Below, in pieces: positions 36,091 through 45,500 of a DNA stretch of 63,324 nt (its first letter is position 1; each line of letters begins with the position of its first letter). The stretch comes from Desulfobacterium sp. (GTDB lineage Bacteria > Desulfobacterota > Desulfobacteria > Desulfobacterales > Desulfobacteraceae): positions 1 to 63,324 of the forward strand of contig JAQYWC010000020.1 of assembly GCA_030145245.1 (NCBI GenBank). The letters are read 5' to 3'. Made by a program: the position numbers and the translations under genes. The notes beneath the pieces are model-generated. The model saw only the letters and a list, made by a program, of their open reading frames with translations, was not told the DNA's origin and did not search any database.

Positions 36091-36379
36091 ACAGACCCTC
36101 TGAACGATATGATAAGGACAATCAGGGACTGATTATTATGGCCTTTATAAGCACGCCGTACTTTTACCATACCGCTGATATAACAACAATAAAAATAAAT
36201 TGGGCCCTTTTCTTGTTCTATCTTGTATATTTGATCTTTGATCTGGCTTTGGGAATAGATGCGGAAGGTATAAAAACAAAAAAAGCCACCACCACCGAAG
36301 TGACGAGAGGCCTTAGACGATCAAACACTTATTGTTTTATAATTCTGAGGGTTTGAATTAAGTAGCGTGCCCCCCCGAA

Positions 36380-36626
36380 TTGATACAAAACCATTGGACT
36401 GGTGTCCTTGAGTGGAAAAGATCACAAATTAACAACGGGATCTTAGAGGGTCTTAATTCCGTAGTTCAGGCTGCCAAAGCCAAAGCAAGGGGATTCAAGG
36501 CTTTTCGAAACTTCAGAATAGTGTTCTTTCTGCTAACAGGAGATTTGGATTTCAAGGAACTAAATCCGTATGTGGAGATTAAGTAATAAAAATAACTTAC
36601 CCACATGAAATGAAAAAGAGCCCCGT
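36380..36626 (+). mobile_element. ISL3-family transposase C-terminal remnant
   Basis: A 68-codon open frame (TTG start is arbitrary) with NHWTGVLEWKRSQINNGILE and GLNSVVQAAKAKARGFKAFR is the C-terminal end of an ISL3 transposase. The sequence ends near CCCACATGAAATGAAAAAGA, which looks like the inner side of an ISL3 terminal repeat. The rest of the transposase is missing. Nothing else convincing is seen in 36091-36655. Confidence 0.75.
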
Positions 36627-36655
36627 TTTTCCATATTTCCTAAGTAGATATGGAG

Positions 36656-37549
36656 TTAAAAAAGGAAATAATCAAATGGATCGGGAATCCAGTCAATATT
36701 AGTAGTTTTAAGATCATTTGCTTGGGAAAAATAATTTAGCATTTCCTTGGGAAGATCTTTAGCCATATAAAATTTACTATTAATTTCTACACCCTCTATT
36801 TGTTTCGGAATCAATCTTTTATTGTTTCTTCCTGCTCTAAAAACAACAAAACTATTATTTTCACATTTTCTAACACTTCTAATCATATCATCCAAAATGC
36901 TAAATTCATGCTTTCTTATAAGGGCTCCTAAATAAAACAAATCGTGAATATCAACAGAGGTCCAATTAACTTTAGCATAAATTTCCCATTCATTATCTGT
37001 AAATCTATTTTTAATAAACTTTGCAGGCGACCCAATATATACACCATTCGGTAAAAGTTCGTTTGTTACTACCGTATTAGCTCCTACTATAGTTCCATGT
37101 CCAATTTTACTTCCAGAAAGAATTAATGATTTTGTTGATACTAAAACATTAGAATCTATCTCAATAATATCTTTTGCATAACTTGTAGGTGCATTATCAA
37201 TCGATTTGTAGTTAGCACTAATATCAGAAGAAACATGGGGAAAACAATTTAATGTTAAATTGAACATCGAAGAATTGTCGTGTTCTCCTCCAAGTACAAT
37301 ATCACAATCAGAAAATTCTGAAAAATCACCTACTTTTAACAAAAGCCTTCCTTGTGAATGATTTTTATATGACTGTATTCTCTGAATTGCACCGTATGAA
37401 CCCCTTCCAACATATAGCCAATCATCGTCAATAAGAAACTTGACTCCTAAAGATCCAAATATTGTAAGGAATTTATAATTGGCAGGCAAATTAATATGAT
37501 AACGGGTTTTTTTTTCTAATTTTTTCCCCCAAATTGATGCTGTACTCAT
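36656..37549 (-). CDS. CatB-like hexapeptide acetyltransferase, AT-rich
   Basis: A 297-residue protein. The middle (about residues 130-210) is a left-handed beta-helix with GSKIGHGTIVGANTVVTNEL and the cap YIGSPAKFIKNR, so it is an O-acetyltransferase of the xenobiotic/CatB group; the N-terminal 60 residues and the C-terminus are unassigned. The gene is clearly richer in A/T and uses AT-ending codons, unlike its neighbours, and lies beside an IS remnant. Horizontal acquisition is likely. It probably acetylates a surface sugar. Confidence 0.82.
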   Translation of the reverse strand: MSTASIWGKKLEKKTRYHINLPANYKFLTIFGSLGVKFLIDDDWLYVGRGSYGAIQRIQSYKNHSQGRLLLKVGDFSEFSDCDIVLGGEHDNSSMFNLTLNCFPHVSSDISANYKSIDNAPTSYAKDIIEIDSNVLVSTKSLILSGSKIGHGTIVGANTVVTNELLPNGVYIGSPAKFIKNRFTDNEWEIYAKVNWTSVDIHDLFYLGALIRKHEFSILDDMIRSVRKCENNSFVVFRAGRNNKRLIPKQIEGVEINSKFYMAKDLPKEMLNYFSQANDLKTTNIDWIPDPFDYFLF

Positions 37550-37685
37550 AAAGAAGTTTACCTTGGCTAAAAATTTATGCGTATGACAGGTTGGATTTAA
37601 AGCTTAATTCAGTGAAATCATTTATTCGGCAGACAGAAAAAAACAGAAAAGTTAATAGCTCAGAAGGATAAATCCTCAAGTTTAA

Positions 37686-37722
37686 GGGTCAGGACTCCAC
37701 TAAAATTGTGGAGTCCTGACCC
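37686..37722 (-). terminator. Stem-loop after the RTX/S-layer gene (family C palindrome)
   Basis: 15-base arms (37686-37700 and 37708-37722), seven-base loop, GGGTCAGGACTCC type. It follows the stop of the RTX/S-layer gene on the minus strand but lacks a T-run. It belongs with the repeat at 5102-5175. Confidence 0.6.
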
Positions 37723-37767
37723 AAAAGTAATGAGAGCTAATACCAACAAGCTCTTAATACTTGTGAA

Positions 37768-40700
37768 CTAACTAAGTGTAAGATCTGTAGTACCAGTACC
37801 AGCTATTGCAGTTAACGCAGTAACACCCGTTAACTGAATGATCTGGTCATCAGTATCACCTGTTAAAGCACCTGCAGAATAGAGGTATGTATTACCACCA
37901 TCCTCAAAAATTGCAACAGATGCAGCAGCGTCTAACTCAGTATCTGCTTGAATAGCAGCTACCTTCAGAGCATATGTATTATCTGCCGCTGCAAAAGTCA
38001 CAACACCGCCAGCGGAGGTGTCGACATCGCTTGTAGCCGTTGTACCATCAGTTTCTGCAGCTAATACGGTAGCAGTTGCAGCTAATTTAATAACATCAGA
38101 GGCGCTAGCAGTATTAAAATCGGTAATTACATCTAATGCAGTACCAGCAACGGAGTCATCAGCAGCAAATGTAAAGATATCCGCTCCAGCACCACCGGTA
38201 AAAGTATCCGCAGCAGCATCACCAATAATGGTATCTACACCGGCACCACCTTTGATGGTATTTACACCGGCACCGCCTGTCAAGGCGGCTGCATCATAAT
38301 TGGTCAGGCCGCTGATATCGATGGTAACTGCATTACTGTTAGTAGTCACTGCCGTCGCATCAACTGAAATAGCATCGGTATCAAGACCTAGATCACCCGA
38401 CAGCGTTACACTAGACTTAGCATCATTATTAATATCAAAGTCAAAAGTATCTGCAGCAATACTACCTGTCACAACACCAGTAAAGGCGCTGCTCGTAGCA
38501 GAGTTTTCGATTCCGATATCGAGATCCAGATCATCCAGACCTGCAGTAAGAGTAACGCCTGTTACAGCAGTGATATCATCAGTGCCGTTTGCAGTAGCAT
38601 CACCAATAGCAACAGCTTTGAGTGAGTTAGCCGCATTAACGGTCACTGCACCATCTGACTTAATTGCACCTACGGTTACAGTTCCCAGGATGCCACTTGC
38701 ATCGATAGAGACCGTTTTGTGCTGTGTTGTCGCACCAACAGTGCCTACAACCAAATTATTGGTATTACCCACTGCATTGATTGCCAATGTACCAGAAGCA
38801 TCAGTCTTTGCGTCAACAGTACCATATGTTACAGCACCAACCGCACCAGAACTGGTCAAAGTGACATCAGAGCCAACAATGCTTGTACCGATCGCTTGAG
38901 TACCTGTTACAGCACTTGAGTCAATGCTCACTGCCTGAGCACTTGCGATTGCACCATCTAAAGTGAAGCCAGCTTTCAGGCCAGTTGCGGTAACAATCAT
39001 GGTGTGATCCATGGTTGCTGAACCAACAGCTTTCGCATTGTTGTCAAAAGAGCTTTTCGTATTACTGCCGCTTAGATTCATTACAGCCAAGTCAGACAGA
39101 GCTGTATCGACAATCAGAGCGCCATCGGTTGCCAGTGTCGCAGACTGAACTTTTGCCAAGTCAGAAGCTGCAGCCAGTGCGGTAAAGTCACCTTTAGCGG
39201 TCAACTGGAGGTCTGTTGCTGCAGTTACAATCAGATCAGCAGTACTAGCCGTTGTGCCGGTGTTGATTACGGCACTGGTGGCTTTAACAGCGTTAATTTC
39301 AGCGCCATCAAGCTTACCATCAGCGTTCACAACAACGCTTGCAGCGGTTGCTGCATCCAAATCACCACTGAATACGGTCAACTCGGCTGGAGTCGTTGCA
39401 GTATTTTTGCCGCTGTCTACGTTCAACGTCACAGATGTTGCTTTGTTCGCAATGAAGTCAGCAGACTGTGTCATGTACTGACCAACAGTGAATACAGCTG
39501 TTGCAGCATTTGATGCGGTTACATCTGATGCACTAGTAGTGGTTGCGCCCGTGGTTTTCACCGCAGCTGTTGCCTGGGCAGCTGTAGCCTCTACGTTAGC
39601 CGTTACAGTACCTGTTGTATCAATAGACAGGTCCTGATCAGCATGAGCACCACCAGCCACATTTACGGTGTAGTTAGAAGATCCGGTATTAACCAGTGCT
39701 ACAGCTCCATTTGCAACGGAGTTAGCGTCCAGCTGTACGGTTGATAGATCCGTCGAATTAGATGCAGACATTGTTAACGTCTGACCAGTGGCAACACCGG
39801 TAATTTGAAGTGCTTCAAAACCTGTCTGAGTCAGCTGAAGAGTGCTGCCCGCTGCTGCAGTGTCAGCTAGTTTCAGCGTATCAGTACCAGCACCGCCGGA
39901 AACTACCGCATTAGCCTGCAAATCTTTTGCATCAATCGTTACTACGTCATCACCCGTACCAGTCGTAACAGAGGTTACAGTACCACCTGTACCAGCTACA
40001 GACAGACCTAGAGTCAAAGCACCTGTTGCAGCACTACCATCGACAGATGTCAGAGTTGTACCTACATCTGAAACAGTAAGAGCTTGATCACCCTTAATTG
40101 TCAATGTTTTCAGAGCAGAAACTGTTGAAAGATCTACAAAGCTTGCTGCAGTATTTGTACTAACTGTCACCTCTTCAATACTACCCAGCGTGATTGAAGG
40201 ATTAACCTGCGCTGCGCTATCTGTTTTTGCTGCACCAACGCCGTTCAACTCTAACGTCATAGCATCCGTTGTGCCAGTCAATGTTACGCCAGTGGCAAAA
40301 GCAATGGAAGTATTAGACTGAGCACCATCAACAGCAACAGTCAGACCTGTAGAATCCAGATCCACCAGATTAATTCCTTTTGCGGAATCCAGAACGTACT
40401 TGGTTGCGCCGGTTACACCGGTTGCATCGAATGAACGAACAATAGATGTTGCGTTTGACAGCTCAACAGTCTCAACATTCTTAACAGAACCAGTAGTGAA
40501 ACCAGAGAAGTTAGACTTCATGTCAACTTTCAGAGTATCTGCGCCCTCCAGACCATCAATAACATCAGTCGCATTCAGAGTTGCTTCAGATACCAAAGCT
40601 GAAGAAACACCTTCGATGGTGTCTGCGTTAGCGGACAGTACTGGAGTATCAACACCAGCAGTCAGCGCAAACGTCTCGCCAGGAGTCTGAGCATCCGTAT

Positions 40701-41196
40701 CAATCGTAGCCTTAACTGTATCCACGCTTGACGCATCAGCAGTAACACTGGTGATGTATCCGGTAAACGCAGAGAGATCTGAGGGATCTGTTGCAGGAAT
40801 GGTGTCGGCACAATAATCTGAAACCGCTACCTTGTTGATGAACAGATCCTGGGCAGTTTTACCGGCATTGGCAGGCAACATGACAGCGTCGATCATGCTG
40901 GCAACGAGATCCCCTTTGGCCATTCCGCCATCGAGTGCAGCAACCCAGAAGGCGATACCTGTAGGATCTTCTCCGGCAGCTTTGCCGAGGGTGTTTGTAT
41001 AGATATGCTCGACGAAAGCCTGGTTGGTGTCCAGGGAAGTTCCGAAATAAGCCTGTGCTGCTGCGGAATCCAGCATGGAAGTTGCTGCCGTATCCATGTC
41101 TGATGCGGCCTGCCAGAAGGTGTTACCATTTCCTTCTGAAGCCCTGCCAAGGATAGAGATGTAAAGCTGAGATACTTGGGTCTGTGTTAAAGCCAT
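37768..41196 (-). CDS. Large RTX/S-layer-like surface protein with N-terminal DUF4214-like module
   Basis: A 1142-residue, Ala/Thr/Ser/Val-rich, very acidic protein with one Cys and few Lys/Arg, typical of S-layer or RTX proteins. Residues 1-170 are the shared module ([22 protein letters not shown]). Residues 170 to about 1000 are a series of beta-rich repeats. Near 1010-1045 are hemolysin-type calcium repeats (GGAGVNTIKGGAGVDTI, then GGAGADIFTF), followed by a C-terminal region of about 90 residues suitable as type I secretion signal. No Sec signal. By analogy to Caulobacter RsaA, N-terminal anchoring to LPS and C-terminal T1SS export are expected. Best candidate for the main substrate of the T1SS. 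Confidence 0.9.
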   Translation of the reverse strand: MALTQTQVSQLYISILGRASEGNGNTFWQAASDMDTAATSMLDSAAAQAYFGTSLDTNQAFVEHIYTNTLGKAAGEDPTGIAFWVAALDGGMAKGDLVASMIDAVMLPANAGKTAQDLFINKVAVSDYCADTIPATDPSDLSAFTGYITSVTADASSVDTVKATIDTDAQTPGETFALTAGVDTPVLSANADTIEGVSSALVSEATLNATDVIDGLEGADTLKVDMKSNFSGFTTGSVKNVETVELSNATSIVRSFDATGVTGATKYVLDSAKGINLVDLDSTGLTVAVDGAQSNTSIAFATGVTLTGTTDAMTLELNGVGAAKTDSAAQVNPSITLGSIEEVTVSTNTAASFVDLSTVSALKTLTIKGDQALTVSDVGTTLTSVDGSAATGALTLGLSVAGTGGTVTSVTTGTGDDVVTIDAKDLQANAVVSGGAGTDTLKLADTAAAGSTLQLTQTGFEALQITGVATGQTLTMSASNSTDLSTVQLDANSVANGAVALVNTGSSNYTVNVAGGAHADQDLSIDTTGTVTANVEATAAQATAAVKTTGATTTSASDVTASNAATAVFTVGQYMTQSADFIANKATSVTLNVDSGKNTATTPAELTVFSGDLDAATAASVVVNADGKLDGAEINAVKATSAVINTGTTASTADLIVTAATDLQLTAKGDFTALAAASDLAKVQSATLATDGALIVDTALSDLAVMNLSGSNTKSSFDNNAKAVGSATMDHTMIVTATGLKAGFTLDGAIASAQAVSIDSSAVTGTQAIGTSIVGSDVTLTSSGAVGAVTYGTVDAKTDASGTLAINAVGNTNNLVVGTVGATTQHKTVSIDASGILGTVTVGAIKSDGAVTVNAANSLKAVAIGDATANGTDDITAVTGVTLTAGLDDLDLDIGIENSATSSAFTGVVTGSIAADTFDFDINNDAKSSVTLSGDLGLDTDAISVDATAVTTNSNAVTIDISGLTNYDAAALTGGAGVNTIKGGAGVDTIIGDAAADTFTGGAGADIFTFAADDSVAGTALDVITDFNTASASDVIKLAATATVLAAETDGTTATSDVDTSAGGVVTFAAADNTYALKVAAIQADTELDAAASVAIFEDGGNTYLYSAGALTGDTDDQIIQLTGVTALTAIAGTGTTDLTLS

Positions 41197-41466
41197 TCTA
41201 AATATTCCTCCTTAAGGAATTTATATTATTGTTGCACCAATGGAAGAGATTCCACTGGTGCGCCTTTATTATTCTTGAAACTGGGTGACCCGAAGAGGGT
41301 CTTGGTTGTTCAGGAAAAGAAGTAAGCAAGACCTATGCCAACCAACACAAGACTCGTTACTGAAAAAAAATCTTTTCACCTTTGTTACCTCATTCATACT
41401 GCAGTTACCCTGTTTCAAGCGAATAAACTGTTTACATACCATAATAGTCATTAAAATCAACGTAAA
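41197..41466 (-). promoter_or_regulatory. Long structured leader and possible promoter of the RTX/S-layer gene
   Basis: A perfect TAAGGAGGA precedes the ATG. In the leader a strong hairpin (41234-41245 with 41250-41261, one mismatch) lies just upstream of the Shine-Dalgarno, and a smaller one is at 41287-41301. Candidate promoter elements are TTGATT (41455-41460) with TATGTA (41433-41438), or TTTACG (41461-41466) with TATGGT (41438-41443); both are weak. Such leaders stabilise S-layer mRNAs in other bacteria. Confidence 0.5.
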
Positions 41467-42467
41467 TCGCGATTTTTGGGTGTTTTCCTGATAAGATCGA
41501 CCTTCTTTTCCACACCCCACACCCCGCCATAGGCGATCACCAGGGCCCCGAGGGTGATAGCAGGGATGTAAAGGGCACTATCGCTGTTGATGTAGTGGGT
41601 ATGATCCAGCCACCACTTAACCAGGTAATGGCCCAGGAACACCCCATAGGAGAGTGAGCCCAGAAGGGCGTTACAGGGCAGTTTTACGGGGCTTTTGCCC
41701 ATAAAAAAGACCAGGGGTACCCCCAGGAAAAGCCCCATAAATGTCTCCCGGGTATAGGCCGGGCTGAAAAGATCCATGCGGTAAAAGACAACCCCCAGAA
41801 CAAGAACCCCCGCCCACACAAACCAGGGAAAAGCCCTGTCAAACAAGGTGGTGGCGGATGAACCGGTTTGGGTGATCTGGATGGATGATCCAAGGGCAAA
41901 GATAAAGAAAACACCGGCAATCAACCTGTACCCGAAATAGTCTGCATGGATGAAAGAGAGATTTGCCAGCATGTAGACGGCAAGGGAGGACAGCACCAGA
42001 ACAATCTTCATTCGCCTGAAGACAAAGATAAGGGGCAGGATCAGGTAGGCCTGGAGCTCTGCGCCAAGGGACCAGGCCGGAGGGATCAGCAGCTTATTGA
42101 GGCCTGTCAGTATGGCGTTGTCCATTACCATATAGTAGTTCAACGGAATGATCATAAAGGTGTTGATCATTTTAACAGGGGAAAAATCAGGATTGCCATA
42201 GCCTGTGAGGAGCAGAAACAACAGTGTTAACAGGGCGATATAGCCGTAAAGGGGGAAAATCCTGAGCGCCCTGTCCCTGTAGAACCGATAGAGTTTGCCC
42301 TTACCGTTGGGAAAGATATCCAACCACAGGTGGGCGACCACATGCCCGGCAAGGATATAAAAGATCACCACGGCGACCACTCCGGGATTGAGGTTGAAAA
42401 TTCTTACATTCACATGGGAAATAAGTACAAAAAAAGCAAGCAACAACCTTAAGTAACCAAACATCAA
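41457..42467 (-). CDS. Acyltransferase family 3 membrane protein
   Basis: A 336-residue protein with about ten membrane helices and the family R-X10-H motif: R7 in YLRLLLAFF and H18 in LISHVN. AT3 proteins O-acylate surface sugars. It lies after the triple glycosyltransferase gene, at the end of the O-antigen-type operon. The acyl group is most often acetyl. Confidence 0.88.
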   Translation of the reverse strand: MMFGYLRLLLAFFVLISHVNVRIFNLNPGVVAVVIFYILAGHVVAHLWLDIFPNGKGKLYRFYRDRALRIFPLYGYIALLTLLFLLLTGYGNPDFSPVKMINTFMIIPLNYYMVMDNAILTGLNKLLIPPAWSLGAELQAYLILPLIFVFRRMKIVLVLSSLAVYMLANLSFIHADYFGYRLIAGVFFIFALGSSIQITQTGSSATTLFDRAFPWFVWAGVLVLGVVFYRMDLFSPAYTRETFMGLFLGVPLVFFMGKSPVKLPCNALLGSLSYGVFLGHYLVKWWLDHTHYINSDSALYIPAITLGALVIAYGGVWGVEKKVDLIRKTPKNRDLR

Positions 42468-42538
42468 AAATCCTTTTTCAGGTTAAATCCATCCAATCCT
42501 GGTTTTATCTGACCAATCAAAGAAAGACACGTCCATGG

Positions 42539-45500
42539 CTATGGCAGGATCACGTTCATCAACTGCAGGGCGCTCTGCTCCCAGGTCAGCCAGGGCATCT
42601 TGTCTGACCCCGGGATTTGGGCCTGGTCATTGAGGGCGGACCAGGTCCGGATGGCCTGGGCCAGGGATTCAGGAGCCAGGCCCTCAAAATAGAAGGCATG
42701 GTCCCCGGCCACCTCACGGAATACGGGAAGGTCACGGGCAATTATCGGCAGTTTGTACTGGGCAGCTTCAATGAGGGGCAGGCCAAAGCCCTCCCCTTCG
42801 GAGGCGGCAATCAGGCAGGTGCTGGCGGCATAGATCTTTTCCAGGTACTCATCACTTATGCCTTCAAGCCAGAACAGACGTTTGTTGAGTTCAGGATGAT
42901 TCCTCAGTTTGCTCACAATCTGCGGAATTGTTCTGCGACGGTTGTCCGGCAGGGGTCCCCACCCCTCTTTGCCAACGATTACAAGGGTGGCATCGACTCC
43001 CTGTTCCCATAGCTTCTCAAACGCTGCGATGGTCTGCAAATGACCTTTGCGGGGCTCGATGGTGCCCACCATGAGAAAACTCTGGACAGAATCAAGGATT
43101 GACAGCACCTCACCGGCATTGTCCGGCATGCCCATGGAGGGTCGGGCGTTGGCAATGTCGGCGCCAAGATGCACTGCGCTGATCAGGGGGCTGCTCTCTG
43201 TCTTCCGGCTGGAGAGCCAGGCGGTAAGGTCTGAGGCAACCGCCGATGATATGCAGATCAACCCATCGGAGAGCGCCGTTATTGTGCTGAGCCACACGGC
43301 ATGGGGTTCTGCTGCACCCTGGGGAAAAAAATCAGGCATTAAAACAGGCAGGAGATCAAAGACCGCAAAGTTGATGGAAACACCAAGGGCTTTCCATCTT
43401 GTGTAGATGCCTGCCCTTTCGGCATCGGCCACGGCACCCGGACAGAAATCAAGGCCATAGAAAATATCCCCGGGAGCGACATCAATGGCTTCATCCGGCA
43501 ATCCCAAAGACTCGATTCCCAGCAGGCCGGCGGTGTAAGCCCTTGCATACCGGTAGTGGCAGTGTCCGCCATCATTGGTTAAAAAGACCGGTTCCACCCG
43601 GAATCCCGGCAGAATATTTTTTATCAGTTCGAGCAGCTGAGCACCCACAACCCGCTCTATACCGGTTTTAAGGTCGTTTTGAACGATGGTGGAAACATCC
43701 ACCAATAATTGGCGCTGTTCAATGGAGGGCTTGCTTGAGGCGGCCAGGGAAAGGGCAAGGCGTTTCAGGTCATCTTCTTTATGGCTGAATCCCCCCTGTT
43801 GCACAAGGGAGTGAATCAATGCCTGGCGACCCGTTGCGGCTTTTTTATAAACGGACTCAATGGCCGTTTCATAGCGTTCGGCACAGGCTTTGGGATCATG
43901 GTGAATGCGGATAACCTCTCCGGCAGAACGGCCCAGGGCCTCCCGTTTGGCACCATCCCTGAAAAGGGTCTCCAGGGCCCTGACCAATTCCTTGTCTTCA
44001 AATGGGTCGGGTAATTTCACCACGGCATCATCCGACAGTTCATCCATGCTGCCATTGGCATTTACGATGGTGGCAAGCCCATGGTTCATGCAGTCAAGAA
44101 CGGCGGCGGATGTTTCCCCCCGGGACATGGTTCTCAATTGCACACCCAGATCGGCTGCCGCAAGATAGTTCGAAAAGGTATCTGCATCTGCCCATCCTGT
44201 GATCCGGATTCTCTCTCCTAACCCGCTTTTATTGATGGTATCTGTCAGTGCATTTCCATAATCGCCCCGGTTATTCTCACCCACAAACACCAATATGCAG
44301 TTCTTGTCTTTTGCAAGGTCCGATGCCAGCCAGGCATTGAGTAACCGGTGGTTCAGCTTTGTGCCGTCGATCAGGCCAAAGCTGCAGACCACAAAAGCCT
44401 TATCATCGAGATTCAGCTGGGTGCGCGCCCTGGTCCGATCGGTTTTTGGCGCAGGTACGCGCAACAGGGGAATAACCGCCCAATCGTCGGCTGCGGATGG
44501 GGCGTACCACTCTTTTGCAAGCTGCCGCGAAAATTGCGAATGAACCACCACGCCCAGGGCATCCTGTAACACTTGGAGGTTACAGGGATATTTGTTCTTT
44601 GCCGTTTCCGTGCCGTTTTCCAATACCCTCTCTTTGACCGCCCCATAGCCATGGGAGTGGTAAAGGGATTCGGTCCAGATTCTTTGGGATCTCCCCGTCA
44701 GCTCTTCATAGGCAAGCATTCCGCTCAGGAAGAAGTCATGGAGGACCACAACACCCGGATAGACGGGCAACAGGTCCAACATATGCGAGTGAAAGGGGCT
44801 GTTACCAAACTGGTAAAGGATGCGGTCATATTCGGATGCGTGCTGCTTAAACCACTCAATGGTGCGAATGGGAAACTTTGCCTTGCAATAGCTGTCTGAC
44901 ACCTGGTTTTGGGCAAGGATCAGCTCAATTTCGTAGAACTTTGCCAATTCCGGCAAGAGTTCTGCACTATAATCGCTGATGCCGCTGCGTTCAGGTGGAA
45001 GCGGAGAGAGAAACGCCAGTTTTTTCTTTTCTGCAGACGGATTCGTTGGCAATGAAGATTTTTGCTGCAATTTCAGGTGATGGCGCTCCAACGCAGCCAT
45101 GGCTTTTTTTGCAGACTCATCCCATGAAAACTTTTTGGCCTGTTTTACGGCATGTTGCCTTAACTCTTCGTGCCAACGCTCATCCTGCAGAACCCGGGCG
45201 ATTTTGTCCGCCATTGATTGGGGTGATTCAGGGTCAAACAGGGCCTCTTCACAACCGATCACCTCAGGTACGCTGGTGGTGTTTGAACCAATGGTCGGCG
45301 TGCCGCAGGTCATGGCTTCCAGAGCTGGCAGGCCAAAGCCCTCGTGCTTTGAGGGAAATACAAAGAGAACGGCAAGGTTGTAAAAGGTCACCAGGTCTTC
45401 ATCTGAGACATAACCTGTCAAGATCAGTTCATCACTTGCAAGGCCGGCAAGCCTAGCTTCTTTCATGAGACTTGCCCGACTATGCTCCTGGACCCTGCTG

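Noticed and set aside
36138-36356. 72-codon plus-strand frame before the ISL3 remnant
   Set aside because: No family resemblance and no ribosome-binding site; likely chance.
38018-38899. Long antisense open frames inside the RTX/S-layer gene (93 and 199 codons)
   Set aside because: They result from the strongly biased Ala/Thr/Val codons of the real gene; no Shine-Dalgarno and no recognisable domains.
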